DNA of 64,000 nucleotides, from contig NZ_QPMK01000020.1 of the NCBI RefSeq assembly GCF_003344785.1, positions 1 through 64,000 on the forward strand, read 5' to 3'. The notes under the pieces were generated by a model. The model was not told the DNA's origin, made no database searches, and saw only the letters and a list, made by a program, of their open reading frames with translations. Within the stretch, counting starts at the first letter, position 1. Each line of letters opens with the position of its first letter. The stretch comes from Thalassococcus profundi (GTDB lineage: Bacteria; Pseudomonadota; Alphaproteobacteria; Rhodobacterales; Rhodobacteraceae). A program made the translations under genes and the position numbers. This document shows positions 1-7,889 of this stretch, piece by piece.

Positions 1-1239
1 ACTTGCCAGCGAATGGATCGCGCGTTCGAGATAGGGCATCGCCCCCATCTGCTGGAATTCGTCGATCATCATCATGACCGGCCAGGGCTCATCCGGGCCG
101 GGCTCGTTCAAACGGATCGAGGCGATGAGATCGGCGAACATCAGGCGCAAAAGCGGCGCCAATGTCGCGATGTGATCCTCGGAGACGGCGATGTAGAGCG
201 ATTGCGGGGTCTTGCGGAAGGTCGAGAAATCAAAATCGCTCGCCTCGGTGGCCGAGCGCACCGCCGGGTTGTCCCATTGCTTGAGACCGGCTGTCATCAA
301 CGCCTGAATGTTTGAAGTCAGGAGCCGCGACGAGGCCGAGGCCGCGTTGGTCCAGAGCTCGCGCAGGATGTCTTCTTCGGCCTCGTCGGCATAGGTCTTG
401 TATTGGGCGTTCTTGTATTCGCCCCCGGCGACGATCTGGTTCACCGCGCCAAGGTTCGGCGTGCCCCGCTGGATCGCTAGCAGGCAGGCCGCGACAAAGA
501 TCGACTTGCCAGCCTCGGAGAAGGTGTCGAGCGTCTTGTTGTCCTTGTCAAGGAAGAGGTCCGCGAGGATCGAGACCTCGGTGAAGCGCTGCGCGAAGCT
601 CGGGGCCTTGGCGATCCGGGCCAGAGGATTGTAGCAGTGCGTGGCATTGGCCCAGTCGAAGGGGCTGAAGCGATAGACCTCGTCGCCGTTGAGCGCCCGC
701 AGCCGGGCAGTTTTCTCGAAGTTCTCGCCCTTCACGTCGAGCACCACCACCGAACCTGCGAAGCTCAAGAGGTTCGGGATCACGAAGCCGACGCCCTTAC
801 CGGCGCGGGTCGGGGCCACCATCATCACATGGGGGATGGTGGTCGAAGAGATAAACTCAGCCTTGGAACTCGGTGCGCCGAGCTTGCCACAGACAAAGCC
901 CTTGCCCGGCGCCTGCAGCATGTCGTTCTTCTTCAACTCCGCCTTTGTCTGCCAGTGGGCCGAGCCATAGTCATCCCGCTCCTTCTTCCAGGTCCAAGCG
1001 AGCGCCAGGGCGCCTAGGCCGATTGCTCCGAAGCCGACGGCGCCGAAGCCAACCTTGAAAGCCTCCGGATGGGCCGCGCGTGTGCCCGCGCCGGCCTTCC
1101 AGAGCGCCAACATGTCGAAACTCTGAAACCCGGTTTTCAGGGCAAGGGTCAGGTAGAAGGCAGCGACAATGGTGCCGATGACGGCGCCGCAGATCACGCC
1201 GAAAAGAAGTGCGGCCCAGAGGGGAAGTGTCTTGGTCAT
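1..1239 (-). CDS. virD4: VirD4/TraG-type coupling ATPase (C-terminus cut off)
   Basis: Type IV coupling protein that recruits the relaxase-DNA complex to the conjugation channel at the inner membrane. The frame is open from the ATG at 1239 to the window edge (413 codons; full proteins are around 600-700 aa, so roughly the last third is missing). Two N-terminal hydrophobic segments (LWAALLFGVICGAVIG, then a second near residue 70) precede the Walker A-like stretch TRAGKGVGFVIPN, followed by VVLDVKGE and, near the end, a Walker B-like MMMIDEFQQ. It starts 15 bases after the relaxase stop, so it is the third gene of a mobilisation operon. Confidence is high from motifs and context. Confidence 0.93.
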   Translation of the reverse strand, partial: MTKTLPLWAALLFGVICGAVIGTIVAAFYLTLALKTGFQSFDMLALWKAGAGTRAAHPEAFKVGFGAVGFGAIGLGALALAWTWKKERDDYGSAHWQTKAELKKNDMLQAPGKGFVCGKLGAPSSKAEFISSTTIPHVMMVAPTRAGKGVGFVIPNLLSFAGSVVVLDVKGENFEKTARLRALNGDEVYRFSPFDWANATHCYNPLARIAKAPSFAQRFTEVSILADLFLDKDNKTLDTFSEAGKSIFVAACLLAIQRGTPNLGAVNQIVAGGEYKNAQYKTYADEAEEDILRELWTNAASASSRLLTSNIQALMTAGLKQWDNPAVRSATEASDFDFSTFRKTPQSLYIAVSEDHIATLAPLLRLMFADLIASIRLNEPGPDEPWPVMMMIDEFQQMGAMPYLERAIHSLAS

Positions 1240-1253
1240 GGTGGTCATCTCCC

Positions 1254-3170
1254 TCAGAATTCCATCTCGTCATCGAGACCGCGGTCACGGCCCAGCTCCT
1301 GCGCTTCCTGCTGGCCGCGCAACCGCGCAACTTCGGTCGCCTTGTCCTGCTGCAAACCGGCGGCGCGGTCGGTGAAGACCTGATCGCCGGTCTCCTCAAA
1401 GGTCATCTCGAGGAATTCCTGCGTGACGGTGATCTGGTCGAGCTTGCTCGGCAGGGCCGCGTCCAGCACCTCGTAGTTTCCGCGCCGAAGTTCGGCCAAG
1501 CCTTCCTCGCCCAACTCCTTGAAGAGCTCGGATTGCAGGGTCCGCTCGACGGTCTCTTCCTGCTCCTCGGTAAGCTTGCCGTCGCGCAACATGTCGGCGA
1601 GGTCCTGCAGGTAGGGATTGGGCGTCCGATCGTCCTCGTCGATGAGCGGCAGGATCTCCTGTTCTTCGTCCGCGAGGGTCCGACCGATCTCGACACCCAG
1701 TTCCTTGGCGCGTTCCATCAGCGCGTCCATCACGCCGTCGACTTTTTCCAGCGCGGCATCGAGCTGGTCGTCATTGGCCGTCTCCACGCTCAGTCCGTCC
1801 TTGGCCAGCACCGCGTTCATGTCCCGCTCGACCCAGTCCTGCGCCATGCCGTAGTTCCGCGTACCGCCCGCCGCGATCCGGGCCACCAGCTCCTCGCTGT
1901 CCATCCCGGCCTCCTCGGCGCGCTCGAGCACATCGCGCAGCCCATCGCCATTGCCGGACTGCAGCGCCGCGATCAGCACCTCGCTTCCCGCCCCCGGCGG
2001 ATAGGGTTCTTCGAGCTGCTTGCCAAAGCGCGCGCGCAGGTCCGGATCCGGCACCATCTGCGAAAGGTCCGCGATGATCGGTGCGGCCTTGGCCTCGAAG
2101 GCGGCGCGCTCGGCAGGATCCAGTTCCTCGGCCTTGAGCCTGAGCGCTTCGATCGTGCGCTCGGAATAGTCGATCGCATCACCGACGGTCTTGATGTCCT
2201 TCATGTCTATCTCTCCTTCGGTGAAGTTCCACGGCGTGCCGGAACCAAGCCCGTCCGCCATGCCGCGCACAGCGCGCGCCATGTGCTGCCGGTCCATCCG
2301 GTCCAGCAGGTCGGCGAGGTTCTTGTAGTCCTTGGCGAAGCCCACCACCTGCGCCTGCGCAATGGCGGATTCCTGGGCCGTCAGGGCGATCTCGCGCGGC
2401 AGGCGGGCCTCTTCCTTGGCGCGGTAAATCTCCTCGATCCCGGCGGGCTTCTCGAAGATGCCGCGCTCAAGCCGGGTGGTGGCGTCGAGCATCACGCCGT
2501 ACGCTTCAGCGATCTCGGCCTGCTTCTCGCGCATGAGCTGCGGCGACATCACACCCTCGGCCCAGCAGGAGAACCAGGTGCCCTTCTCGACGCCGCGATT
2601 GTTCAGGATGATATGCGCATGCTTGTGCGCCCGGTCGTCATGGACTGCGAGCACATAATCCCACTGGTCGCCGTATTCGCCGCTCTCGAAAAAATGCTCC
2701 GTCCAGTCCATCGCGATGTCGCGCACCTGATCGACCGTCACGTCGGTCGGGAAGGACAGCAGCATGTGCGAGGTGAACCCGAGCTTGGTCGAGCCGCGCC
2801 AGGTGCCGGCCCAGTCCTCGATGATGTCTTCCTTCTGCTCGTCGGTCAGGACCTCCGCGTCGGTCAGCGCGTTGGTCATCGTCGAGTAGGTGTAGACCGC
2901 CTTGTCATTGATGTAGGAGATCTGCGCTCCGAGCGAGGCGCGCGTCTTGCAGCCCCCTGCCCGGATCCGTTTGAAGACCGCCGCGCGGCTCTGACCCGAC
3001 GCCGCCTTCAGTGCGTTGCGCGCCGACAGGGATCCGACGCGCGCAAAGCTCCGACCCTGCCGACGGCCCGCCAGCCGCGCGTCGATCCGCGCCGCGGCCT
3101 GGCCGCGGATGCGCTCATCCTCCCAGAGCCGCCCCATGACGGAGGTGTAGAGGGCGAGGGGGTCAGCCAT
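1254..3170 (-). CDS. VirD2/MobA-like relaxase
   Basis: DNA relaxase expected to nick oriT and pilot the transferred strand. The 638-residue protein carries the metal-binding histidine signature HDDRAHKHAHIILN at residues 177-190 (His177, His182, His184 and His186 with Asp179), the hallmark of HUH relaxases of the MOBP/MOBQ type. Candidate catalytic tyrosines lie at Tyr86, Tyr93 and Tyr95 in ISYINDKAVYTY. The long acidic C-terminal half (residues 330-620) is likely the secretion and helical region. The start ATG overlaps the end of the upstream accessory gene by 8 bases, indicating coupling. Family is certain; the exact MOB class is not resolved by eye. Confidence 0.92.
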   Translation of the reverse strand: MADPLALYTSVMGRLWEDERIRGQAAARIDARLAGRRQGRSFARVGSLSARNALKAASGQSRAAVFKRIRAGGCKTRASLGAQISYINDKAVYTYSTMTNALTDAEVLTDEQKEDIIEDWAGTWRGSTKLGFTSHMLLSFPTDVTVDQVRDIAMDWTEHFFESGEYGDQWDYVLAVHDDRAHKHAHIILNNRGVEKGTWFSCWAEGVMSPQLMREKQAEIAEAYGVMLDATTRLERGIFEKPAGIEEIYRAKEEARLPREIALTAQESAIAQAQVVGFAKDYKNLADLLDRMDRQHMARAVRGMADGLGSGTPWNFTEGEIDMKDIKTVGDAIDYSERTIEALRLKAEELDPAERAAFEAKAAPIIADLSQMVPDPDLRARFGKQLEEPYPPGAGSEVLIAALQSGNGDGLRDVLERAEEAGMDSEELVARIAAGGTRNYGMAQDWVERDMNAVLAKDGLSVETANDDQLDAALEKVDGVMDALMERAKELGVEIGRTLADEEQEILPLIDEDDRTPNPYLQDLADMLRDGKLTEEQEETVERTLQSELFKELGEEGLAELRRGNYEVLDAALPSKLDQITVTQEFLEMTFEETGDQVFTDRAAGLQQDKATEVARLRGQQEAQELGRDRGLDDEMEF

Positions 3171-3885
3171 TTCGAGAGTTCCGGTTCACGATCGAACAGT
3201 CATGCATCGGGGTTCGCGTTCGAGGCTTACCGAGAGGCAGCGAACCCCGATCCAAATCTGAACCGGAACTCTCAGGCACCAGCCTCAGACCGCCGCCAGC
3301 CACGCGCGGGCCGTCCTCCAGAACCTCGCTCTCCGCCCCCTGCCCTTCTTCCTTTTGCGGCCATTCCTGATGACGCAGTGCTTGTGCGGCATCCTTCATC
3401 CGGCCCATCTCACGGCTCATCGACTGCGCCAAATCGAAGAGTTCGATCAGCACGGCGCGGTCCGCCTCCGAGACTTCCAGCAAGCCGCGATGCACCGCCT
3501 TGGAAAGTGCCAATCCAGCGTCGCTCACATCCTTCGCCTGACGCCAGGCCGCGCAGAATTCCCCGACCAGATCGCGTGGCACATCGAGAAATCCGCACCG
3601 CCCGCGCAGTACCGCATTCAGCGCCTGTGACCGGTTGGCATAGCCCCGTTCGCGCCACTCGGCATCGAAGGCTTCCAGTTCAGATCGACTGGCCCGGAAC
3701 GCCACCGTTTCGCTCGGATCGCGCACCGTGACGCCCTCGCCCGCCTCCTCTTTCGCGAGCCGGTTCACATGGCGCGGGGAAATGTCGAATGCTGCCGCCA
3801 GGTCCTTCGCGCTCTCGCCCGCAGCAAAACGCCGCGCCACTTCGATGCGCTGTTCGAACTTAAGGTTTTTCGCTGGCCTCGGCAC
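3163..3885 (-). CDS. Relaxase accessory DNA-binding protein
   Basis: First gene of the mobilisation operon. Residues 10-45 (RIEVARRFAAGESAKDLAAAFDISPRHVNRLAKE) form a helix-turn-helix, followed by a ribbon-helix-helix-like segment (VAFRASRSELEAFDAEWRERGY). This combination is typical of auxiliary proteins that bind oriT and position the relaxase. The basic, low-complexity C-terminus overlaps the relaxase start. It begins about 46 bases from the predicted nic site, so it could both bind oriT and autoregulate the operon. I do not assign a gene name; it might also be called a mobilisation protein C analogue. Confidence 0.8.
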   Translation of the reverse strand: MPRPAKNLKFEQRIEVARRFAAGESAKDLAAAFDISPRHVNRLAKEEAGEGVTVRDPSETVAFRASRSELEAFDAEWRERGYANRSQALNAVLRGRCGFLDVPRDLVGEFCAAWRQAKDVSDAGLALSKAVHRGLLEVSEADRAVLIELFDLAQSMSREMGRMKDAAQALRHQEWPQKEEGQGAESEVLEDGPRVAGGGLRLVPESSGSDLDRGSLPLGKPRTRTPMHDCSIVNRNSRNG

Positions 3886-3905
3886 GGGTCAGACCCCTCG
3901 GACAA

Positions 3906-3935
3906 AATGTGCAAACATTGGCCATATCCTGCCAA
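3906..3935 (+). other. oriT: Candidate oriT with VirD2/RP4-like nic core
   Basis: The plus strand reads TATCCTGCC at 3925-3933. This matches the nic consensus of P-type relaxases (ATCCTG/C in RP4, TATCCTG/ in VirD2 borders), placing the nick between 3931 and 3932. A short inverted repeat (AATGT 3906-3910, ACATT 3915-3919) lies just 5' of it, as in known oriTs, and the mobilisation operon starts 46 bases away. The predicted transferred strand is the plus strand running rightwards, so virD4 and the relaxase gene would enter last. From 3936 to 4258 I see no gene. Confidence 0.6.
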
Positions 3936-4258
3936 CGTCTTCCTTCTCTCCTTCGCTTATACTTCAATACATCACATTGCGCAATATTACGTTTTGTGTG
4001 TTCTGTCTTTTTGCGACCAATAGGCCGCCCTCAAGACCGCTGCACAGCGCGACATGGAACGCCGCCGTCCTCATCGATGCGCGGCAAACTGGTCAAAAAA
4101 ACTGCTGAAACTTGTGTTCAAGAAGCACGCGACGAAAGGCAAACCAAACGCTCGATCCGGTCACGGATCGGGCGCTAGGAACACGAAAACTGCCCGCGCG
4201 GGATGGCGCGGATCACACCCTCTGAGGGCGGCACGATGCTTCAAAGAAACAGCGTCAG

Positions 4259-4307
4259 ACCCCTGCGGATCCGAAGACCCGCAGGGGTATCTGGGTCAGT
4301 GACCCAG
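4259..4307 (-). terminator. Tandem hairpins at end of 58-aa gene
   Basis: Two inverted repeats are adjacent. CTGGGTCA/TGACCCAG (4291-4298/4300-4307) spans the stop codon of the minus-strand gene, and ACCCCTGCGG/CCGCAGGGGT (4259-4268/4279-4288) lies just beyond it. No T-run follows immediately, so this may be a factor-dependent terminator, an mRNA 3' end stabiliser or part of the oriT region. Confidence 0.4.
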
Positions 4308-4472
4308 TCCCAGAGTGCGCAGATCGTCGTAGCGGCTGCGGGCGATCAGAGCCTCGGTCTCGAGGCTGTCGAGGGTCTCCGGATGGGCGTCTTCATTAAA
4401 GGCGGCGAGGTAGGCATCGAAGGCCATGTCGGCTTGCAGTTCGGCGAGGTCGATGGATTGTTCGAGTGTCAT
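4296..4472 (-). CDS. Small plasmid protein, 58 aa, unknown function
   Basis: Starts at ATG 4472 with a good ribosome site (GGAAAGGA about 9 bases upstream) and ends at 4296. The 58-residue product is acidic and predicted helical throughout (MTLEQSIDLAELQADMAFDA at the N-terminus, ending LRTLGLGH), with no membrane segment or recognisable domain. A longer in-frame reading back to 5021 is rejected because its extra sequence is arginine/proline-rich and has no ribosome site. It is the first gene on the leading side of the predicted oriT. It could be an establishment or anti-defence protein, but nothing in it proves this. Confidence 0.6.
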   Translation of the reverse strand: MTLEQSIDLAELQADMAFDAYLAAFNEDAHPETLDSLETEALIARSRYDDLRTLGLGH

Positions 4473-4572
4473 GGTGTGATCCTTTCCGTTGATCGTCGTT
4501 GGACGGATCGTGGAAAAGACCGGGGGCATGAGAGCGGGCTGCACCCGGCACGGGGCGGAATGAAATGGAGCA

Positions 4573-4647
4573 CGCCGGGGGCAGGTTTGTTGTGAGCGGT
4601 GCACCGCACCGCTCAAGGCGCAGCCGTCCAGAAACCTGCCCACGGCG
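4573..4647. repeat. Two-stage inverted repeat (cruciform-like)
   Basis: An outer stem (4573-4588 with 4632-4647; five pairs, one mismatch, then ten pairs including GGGCAGGTTT/AAACCTGCCC) encloses a perfect inner hairpin TGAGCGGTGC/GCACCGCTCA (4593-4602/4606-4615). It sits about 100 bases upstream of the 58-aa gene. The rest of 4473-5069 contains no gene I can support. Possible roles are an extra oriT element, a single-strand promoter or a priming site. Confidence 0.6.
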
Positions 4648-5069
4648 TTGCCGACCGCTCGACCCCGGGCTAGCGATCTGAGAGGCCAACAGGTCGACGG
4701 AAAGGCGCGCGGCGGTGACCCTGACGTGAGACGTTGCCCCCGGGACGCATGATGTTGATCTGCGGCTTCCACCCTCGCGGCACAGGGTGAGTTCGGCGCC
4801 CCTGGCAGCTTCGCCAAGACGACCCAGGCGCGGGTTGCTCGACTGATAGAAGGAGTGCGTTTGGCCCCGCTCAGCGGACTGCCAGTTCTCCCTGCCGACA
4901 TTCGGTCCCGCCTCGGGTTCGTGCGATCCACGCTGTCCCTCAACAGAAAGATCAGAGCCGCTTCTGCGACCGATCCAGTCAGACTATCCGCCTCGGTGTC
5001 AGCGTCCGAAATATGCGGCATGCTTCGGACACGGGTTTCGGACTCAAACCGCCGGCGTTCCCCGGAACA

Positions 5070-5100
5070 AGAAAAAGCCAGACCGCCGGAGCGGTCTGGC
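5070..5100 (-). terminator. Rho-independent terminator after DUF736 copy 1
   Basis: On the minus strand a perfect ten-pair stem (GCCAGACCGC/GCGGTCTGGC, 5091-5100 and 5077-5086) with a four-base loop is followed by CTTTTTC. It lies 7 bases past the DUF736 stop codon, so it ends that transcript. Confidence 0.85.
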
Positions 5101-5107
5101 CCTTGGC

Positions 5108-5446
5108 TCAGGCGGCGTCTTTGGGGCCCCAGGGGATGACGGCCTGCAGAGACAGATCATCCTGGTTGGCGGCCTTGCCGAGGTTGGCGTTGAAGCCGTG
5201 GTCGCGGATGGTCAGCGTGTAGTAGTCAGCGCCGGTCTCTTTGTTCTGCTTCTTCCAGATGCCGCCGCACTCGACCAGCTTGCCGCGCGGGGAGCGGCCG
5301 AGGACGCGGTGCGTGGGGGCCATCGGGTTCGCGCTCGCGACGGGTTCGACCGTGATGTCGAGGTCGAAGGTCAGGGTCGAGATGGAGCCGACGCCCTTGG
5401 CGGTTTCGATGTCGGCGCTGGTGAATTTGATGCAGTTCGTGGTCAT
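5108..5446 (-). CDS. DUF736 family protein, copy 1
   Basis: The 112-residue protein starts at ATG 5446 with AAGGAGA 6 bases upstream and matches the DUF736 family common on alphaproteobacterial plasmids. Family features visible are the central GGIWKKQNKETGADYYTLTIRDHG and the N-terminal NCIKFTSADIE. The function of the family is unknown. A second copy at 24507-24845 differs at only four residues (Ala/Thr, Tyr/Phe, Asn/Ser, Val/Ile), so the two arose by recent duplication or by joining of related plasmids. Upstream is a conserved structured element (5543-5596) and downstream a strong terminator, so it is a single-gene unit. It is probably expressed early after transfer, by analogy with leading-region genes (inference). 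Confidence 0.88.
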   Translation of the reverse strand: MTTNCIKFTSADIETAKGVGSISTLTFDLDITVEPVASANPMAPTHRVLGRSPRGKLVECGGIWKKQNKETGADYYTLTIRDHGFNANLGKAANQDDLSLQAVIPWGPKDAA

Positions 5447-5542
5447 TGCTCTTCTCCTTGTTTGCGTTGCAATGATGGTCACCTTGCAGCTGGCCAAGGC
5501 CCAGCCACACCGAAGGCGAAGCGTAGCGGAGAGGGGCAGGCG

Positions 5543-5596
5543 CCGATCTTTTTGCTCCGCGCGGAATGACCCGCAGGGTCAGGGGAAAAAGATCGG
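5543..5596 (+). promoter_or_regulatory. Structured leader element, copy A
   Basis: Outer stem CCGATCTTTTT (5543-5553) pairs perfectly with AAAAAGATCGG (5586-5596). Inside is a hairpin TGACCC/GGGTCA (5567-5572/5576-5581), preceded by GCTCCGCGCGGAA and followed by GGGG. The same architecture with changed but still paired stems recurs at 24945-25011 and 27163-27205, each upstream of a minus-strand gene. It may be a cis-regulatory RNA, or a single-strand DNA structure acting on the incoming plus strand. Confidence 0.7.
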
Positions 5597-5693
5597 TGAC
5601 AACCCTTGTGGACGGGACGACAGCTGCGACCAGCATGTCATGCAGCTCAGACAAAAGGAGAGGTGCGGTGGCCGCGAAAGAAGGTGGGTGAAC

Positions 5694-6508
5694 AGTCGAA
5701 AGAGAGAAATGCCTGTGGTGGCGATATTTCTGTCCTCTCGCTCCGATCCGAACCCGGGCGAGTCAGAGCTTTGCCTGACCCCGGCTCACGTGCCGCAACG
5801 GCTGGTTTCTGTGGCAACGTGATGTATTTTGTCTGGAAGAGCAGTAGGGAGACCTTCGAAGCTTCGACAACCTGTTCGGATCACCCGGATTTCGAACTGA
5901 CCCTCTACGGCAACCCGATAGCTTGGATTTGCACAGCACGACCATCACCGGCCTTCTGCCTGCTGCAGCCAATGCAATCCGGCGGTCGTCGGACATCGTT
6001 TGCAACCCATGATCGCGGCGCGGAACTGCGTGTCCGGCAAAGCGAGGACCAACACCGGCCGAGACGCGAGGTACGTGATCACTGACGTCACACGCTCGCC
6101 CCAGCGACCGTTACCGAATGGCCAAGATGAAGCGTTGCCACGACCATGCGACGGTTGGTCGGGTTGGCTCCGGAATAGACGGCACGGCCAGCAGCACGTC
6201 GCAGGGAGAGGCGGCGTTTCAGCTCGGGGAGGGCGGCTGCGCGCAGCCGACCGACTAGGGCGCGGTCCTGACCAAAGGGCAGGAGGGGCCAAATTCATCA
6301 AGACCTAACCATCACACGAAGGACTCGGTTGGCCGCGAAGGAAACTGGGTGAACCGCCGGTGGAGTTGCTGCGGGTCGACGGTAGTGCTTCGAGCTAAGC
6401 CTTTGCCGTTGCATGTCCGACATGTTGCAAAGAACTGAGCCGACCCTGTCCGCAATTGCACAGCCTTCAGCTCAGAGGACTACACGTGCATGAGGCGTCG
6501 GCAGTGGA
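5694..6508. other. Stretch without a supportable gene; extra copy of 25-base block
   Basis: No reading frame here has a ribosome site plus convincing protein composition. At 6330-6354 a third copy of the 25-base block found at 5669-5693 and 25085-25109 occurs (core GAAGGAAACTGGGTGAAC), detached from DUF736. This suggests a decayed duplication or insertion scar at the left edge of the accessory region. Confidence 0.5.
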
Positions 6509-6829
6509 TCAGTACGGGCAGTCCGGCCCCGGCCGCAAAACGCCCTCCGCAGTGGCGCGGCCCAACGCAACATCTTGACCGCGCTCAGTCAGCTCGAGCA
6601 CCCGATTATCGTCGTATTGGCCCAGCCGCACCAAGCCGAAGGCCTCCAGTGAGCAGGCGGTCGAAGTGAGCTCGTCACGTGTGGCCGCAAGCGCAATTAC
6701 TCGGAGCCAATCCATAAGAACGAGTTCATTCATTCGGTAGCACAGAGCCCGTTCGAGCGCCCGCAAAACAGCCAAAGCTCGATGCGTCTCTTTGATGACT
6801 TCAATCGGCGCGGCATTGTTTGACGTCAT
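6509..6829 (-). CDS. VpaChn25_0724-like phage winged-helix protein
   Basis: A 106-residue protein with the pattern of the small VpaChn25_0724-type proteins of Mu-like phages: an N-terminal helix (LAVLRALERALCYRMNELVL), a central DNA-binding-like helix pair (TRDELTSTACSLEAFGLVRL), and the family-typical tail LTERGQDVALGRATAEGVLRPGP. Such proteins are probably winged-helix regulators. It lies 34 bases downstream of abiEii in the same direction, so it may be co-transcribed with the toxin-antitoxin pair. No other Mu-like gene is in the window, so it is either a phage remnant or a gene recruited to the AbiE operon. The assignment rests on pattern recall, not a search. Confidence 0.6.
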   Translation of the reverse strand: MTSNNAAPIEVIKETHRALAVLRALERALCYRMNELVLMDWLRVIALAATRDELTSTACSLEAFGLVRLGQYDDNRVLELTERGQDVALGRATAEGVLRPGPDCPY

Positions 6830-6863
6830 AAAGGATTCACGCCCATCACCAAATCCGTCTCCT

Positions 6864-7889
6864 TCATTCAGCTCGGTTATTGGCCTGATTTTGAAGATCC
6901 ATCAGACGAGCCATTAGGTCATCGAAAGCGATGGAGTCTGACTGAAGCAGCCCCGCTTCCTGCATTTTCTGGTAATCTTGGGCCAGCGCCTCCAAGGCTT
7001 CACCCTCTGGGATCAGGCAAAGCGACCCTGAGACGGCATCGGCATAGTTTATCGTCGCACCCAAACGATCAGTTTCGCGAAAAAAGTGCTGTTTGTGCTT
7101 CGCAACATCTTGAGCAAGCGTCTTATCCTCCAGCGCCCGTGCAGCGACACCCACAGCCTGCAGACGATCAAGATCGTACCAGTGACGCGCATAGCGGTCG
7201 CCGCCTCGAAACGTACCTCGCAGGCAATAGGCATGGATAGCTGTCGCCTTCTCCCAAAACGTCCGTTCGGCCATCATCACACGAGGCGTGGCGACGGGCA
7301 TGAGCAACTCAGGTATTGCTTGGGAGAGGTCACATACCACCTCGTGACGCTGCGCCGGTTCACCTGTGGACCTGGCGCCAAATTCCAACAAGACCGATGG
7401 ACGAACATACCCGCTGCCGCTGCGCACCGCGTCGTAGTCCAGATAGATCTTGTCACCTTCTACACGGGTTTCTGCCGGGAGCGCCGCTGCCTTGACCTTG
7501 TCCGACAAAATGGGGGCCACTTTTGACGCCACCCACTCGCCCAAGCGATCCCGAACGGCTTCGGTCCATTTCTGAGCTTGCGAGCGGCTTGGCGGATATG
7601 GATCGTCGGGTTCCTTGATCAGATCGGGAATGATCTGCCTGATGTCATATGTCAGATCGACATCTTCTGAGAACCGGTCAATCGCCTTGTAGACCTTGGA
7701 CAGCGAGGTTCCGCCCTTGAACACCAGGTGTTCGCCGAGAGCACTGTCGAACAAGGCGTCAAGCACCCAGACGACCCAGATATCCTTTTCCAACAGGTCT
7801 GCAGGCCGCCCCAATTTCGAGGCGGCCACTTCCAGCGCGTCGATCTTGTCTTCACGCGACAGCGAAAAATAGGTTTGGCTTTCGGTCAT
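6864..7889 (-). CDS. abiEii: AbiEii-type nucleotidyltransferase toxin
   Basis: Toxin of a type IV toxin-antitoxin/abortive infection pair, 341 residues. The nucleotidyltransferase signature is clear: FKGGTSLSKVYKAIDRFSED (GGTS with the following D-V-D in SEDVDLTY) near residues 58-80, and the second conserved block RTFWEKATAIHAYCLRG near residues 213-229 with the family lysine. AbiEii proteins are GTP-binding nucleotidyltransferases that stop growth, and characterised relatives modify tRNA. The start overlaps the antitoxin stop by ATGA, so the two are translationally coupled. It appears intact, with all motif residues present. Confidence 0.9.
   Translation of the reverse strand: MTESQTYFSLSREDKIDALEVAASKLGRPADLLEKDIWVVWVLDALFDSALGEHLVFKGGTSLSKVYKAIDRFSEDVDLTYDIRQIIPDLIKEPDDPYPPSRSQAQKWTEAVRDRLGEWVASKVAPILSDKVKAAALPAETRVEGDKIYLDYDAVRSGSGYVRPSVLLEFGARSTGEPAQRHEVVCDLSQAIPELLMPVATPRVMMAERTFWEKATAIHAYCLRGTFRGGDRYARHWYDLDRLQAVGVAARALEDKTLAQDVAKHKQHFFRETDRLGATINYADAVSGSLCLIPEGEALEALAQDYQKMQEAGLLQSDSIAFDDLMARLMDLQNQANNRAE

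Larger units (their letters stand above)
5108..5693. repeat. Direct repeat, left copy (DUF736 unit plus leader)
   Basis: This segment and 24507-25109 share the DUF736 gene and about 250 bases of upstream sequence, including the structured hairpin and a conserved stretch ending in a 25-base block at 5669-5693. Both copies point the same way and are about 19.4 kb apart. The similarity does not extend to the terminators, which are different hairpins in each copy. Confidence 0.85.

Noticed and set aside
1209-3731. Plus-strand open frame of 840 codons
   Set aside because: It lies antisense to the relaxase and its accessory gene, has low-complexity Arg/Leu/Gly composition and no recognisable motif. 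It is a shadow frame in GC-rich DNA.
4473-5021. Longer N-terminus for the 58-aa gene
   Set aside because: The extra 183 residues are Arg/Pro/Ser-rich with no ribosome site and cover the large cruciform; ATG 4472 has a good ribosome site.
5694-6308. Small frames on both strands at 5763-6308 as possible genes
   Set aside because: No ribosome site, no motif, and composition of random GC-rich translation. Treated as decayed or non-coding sequence.
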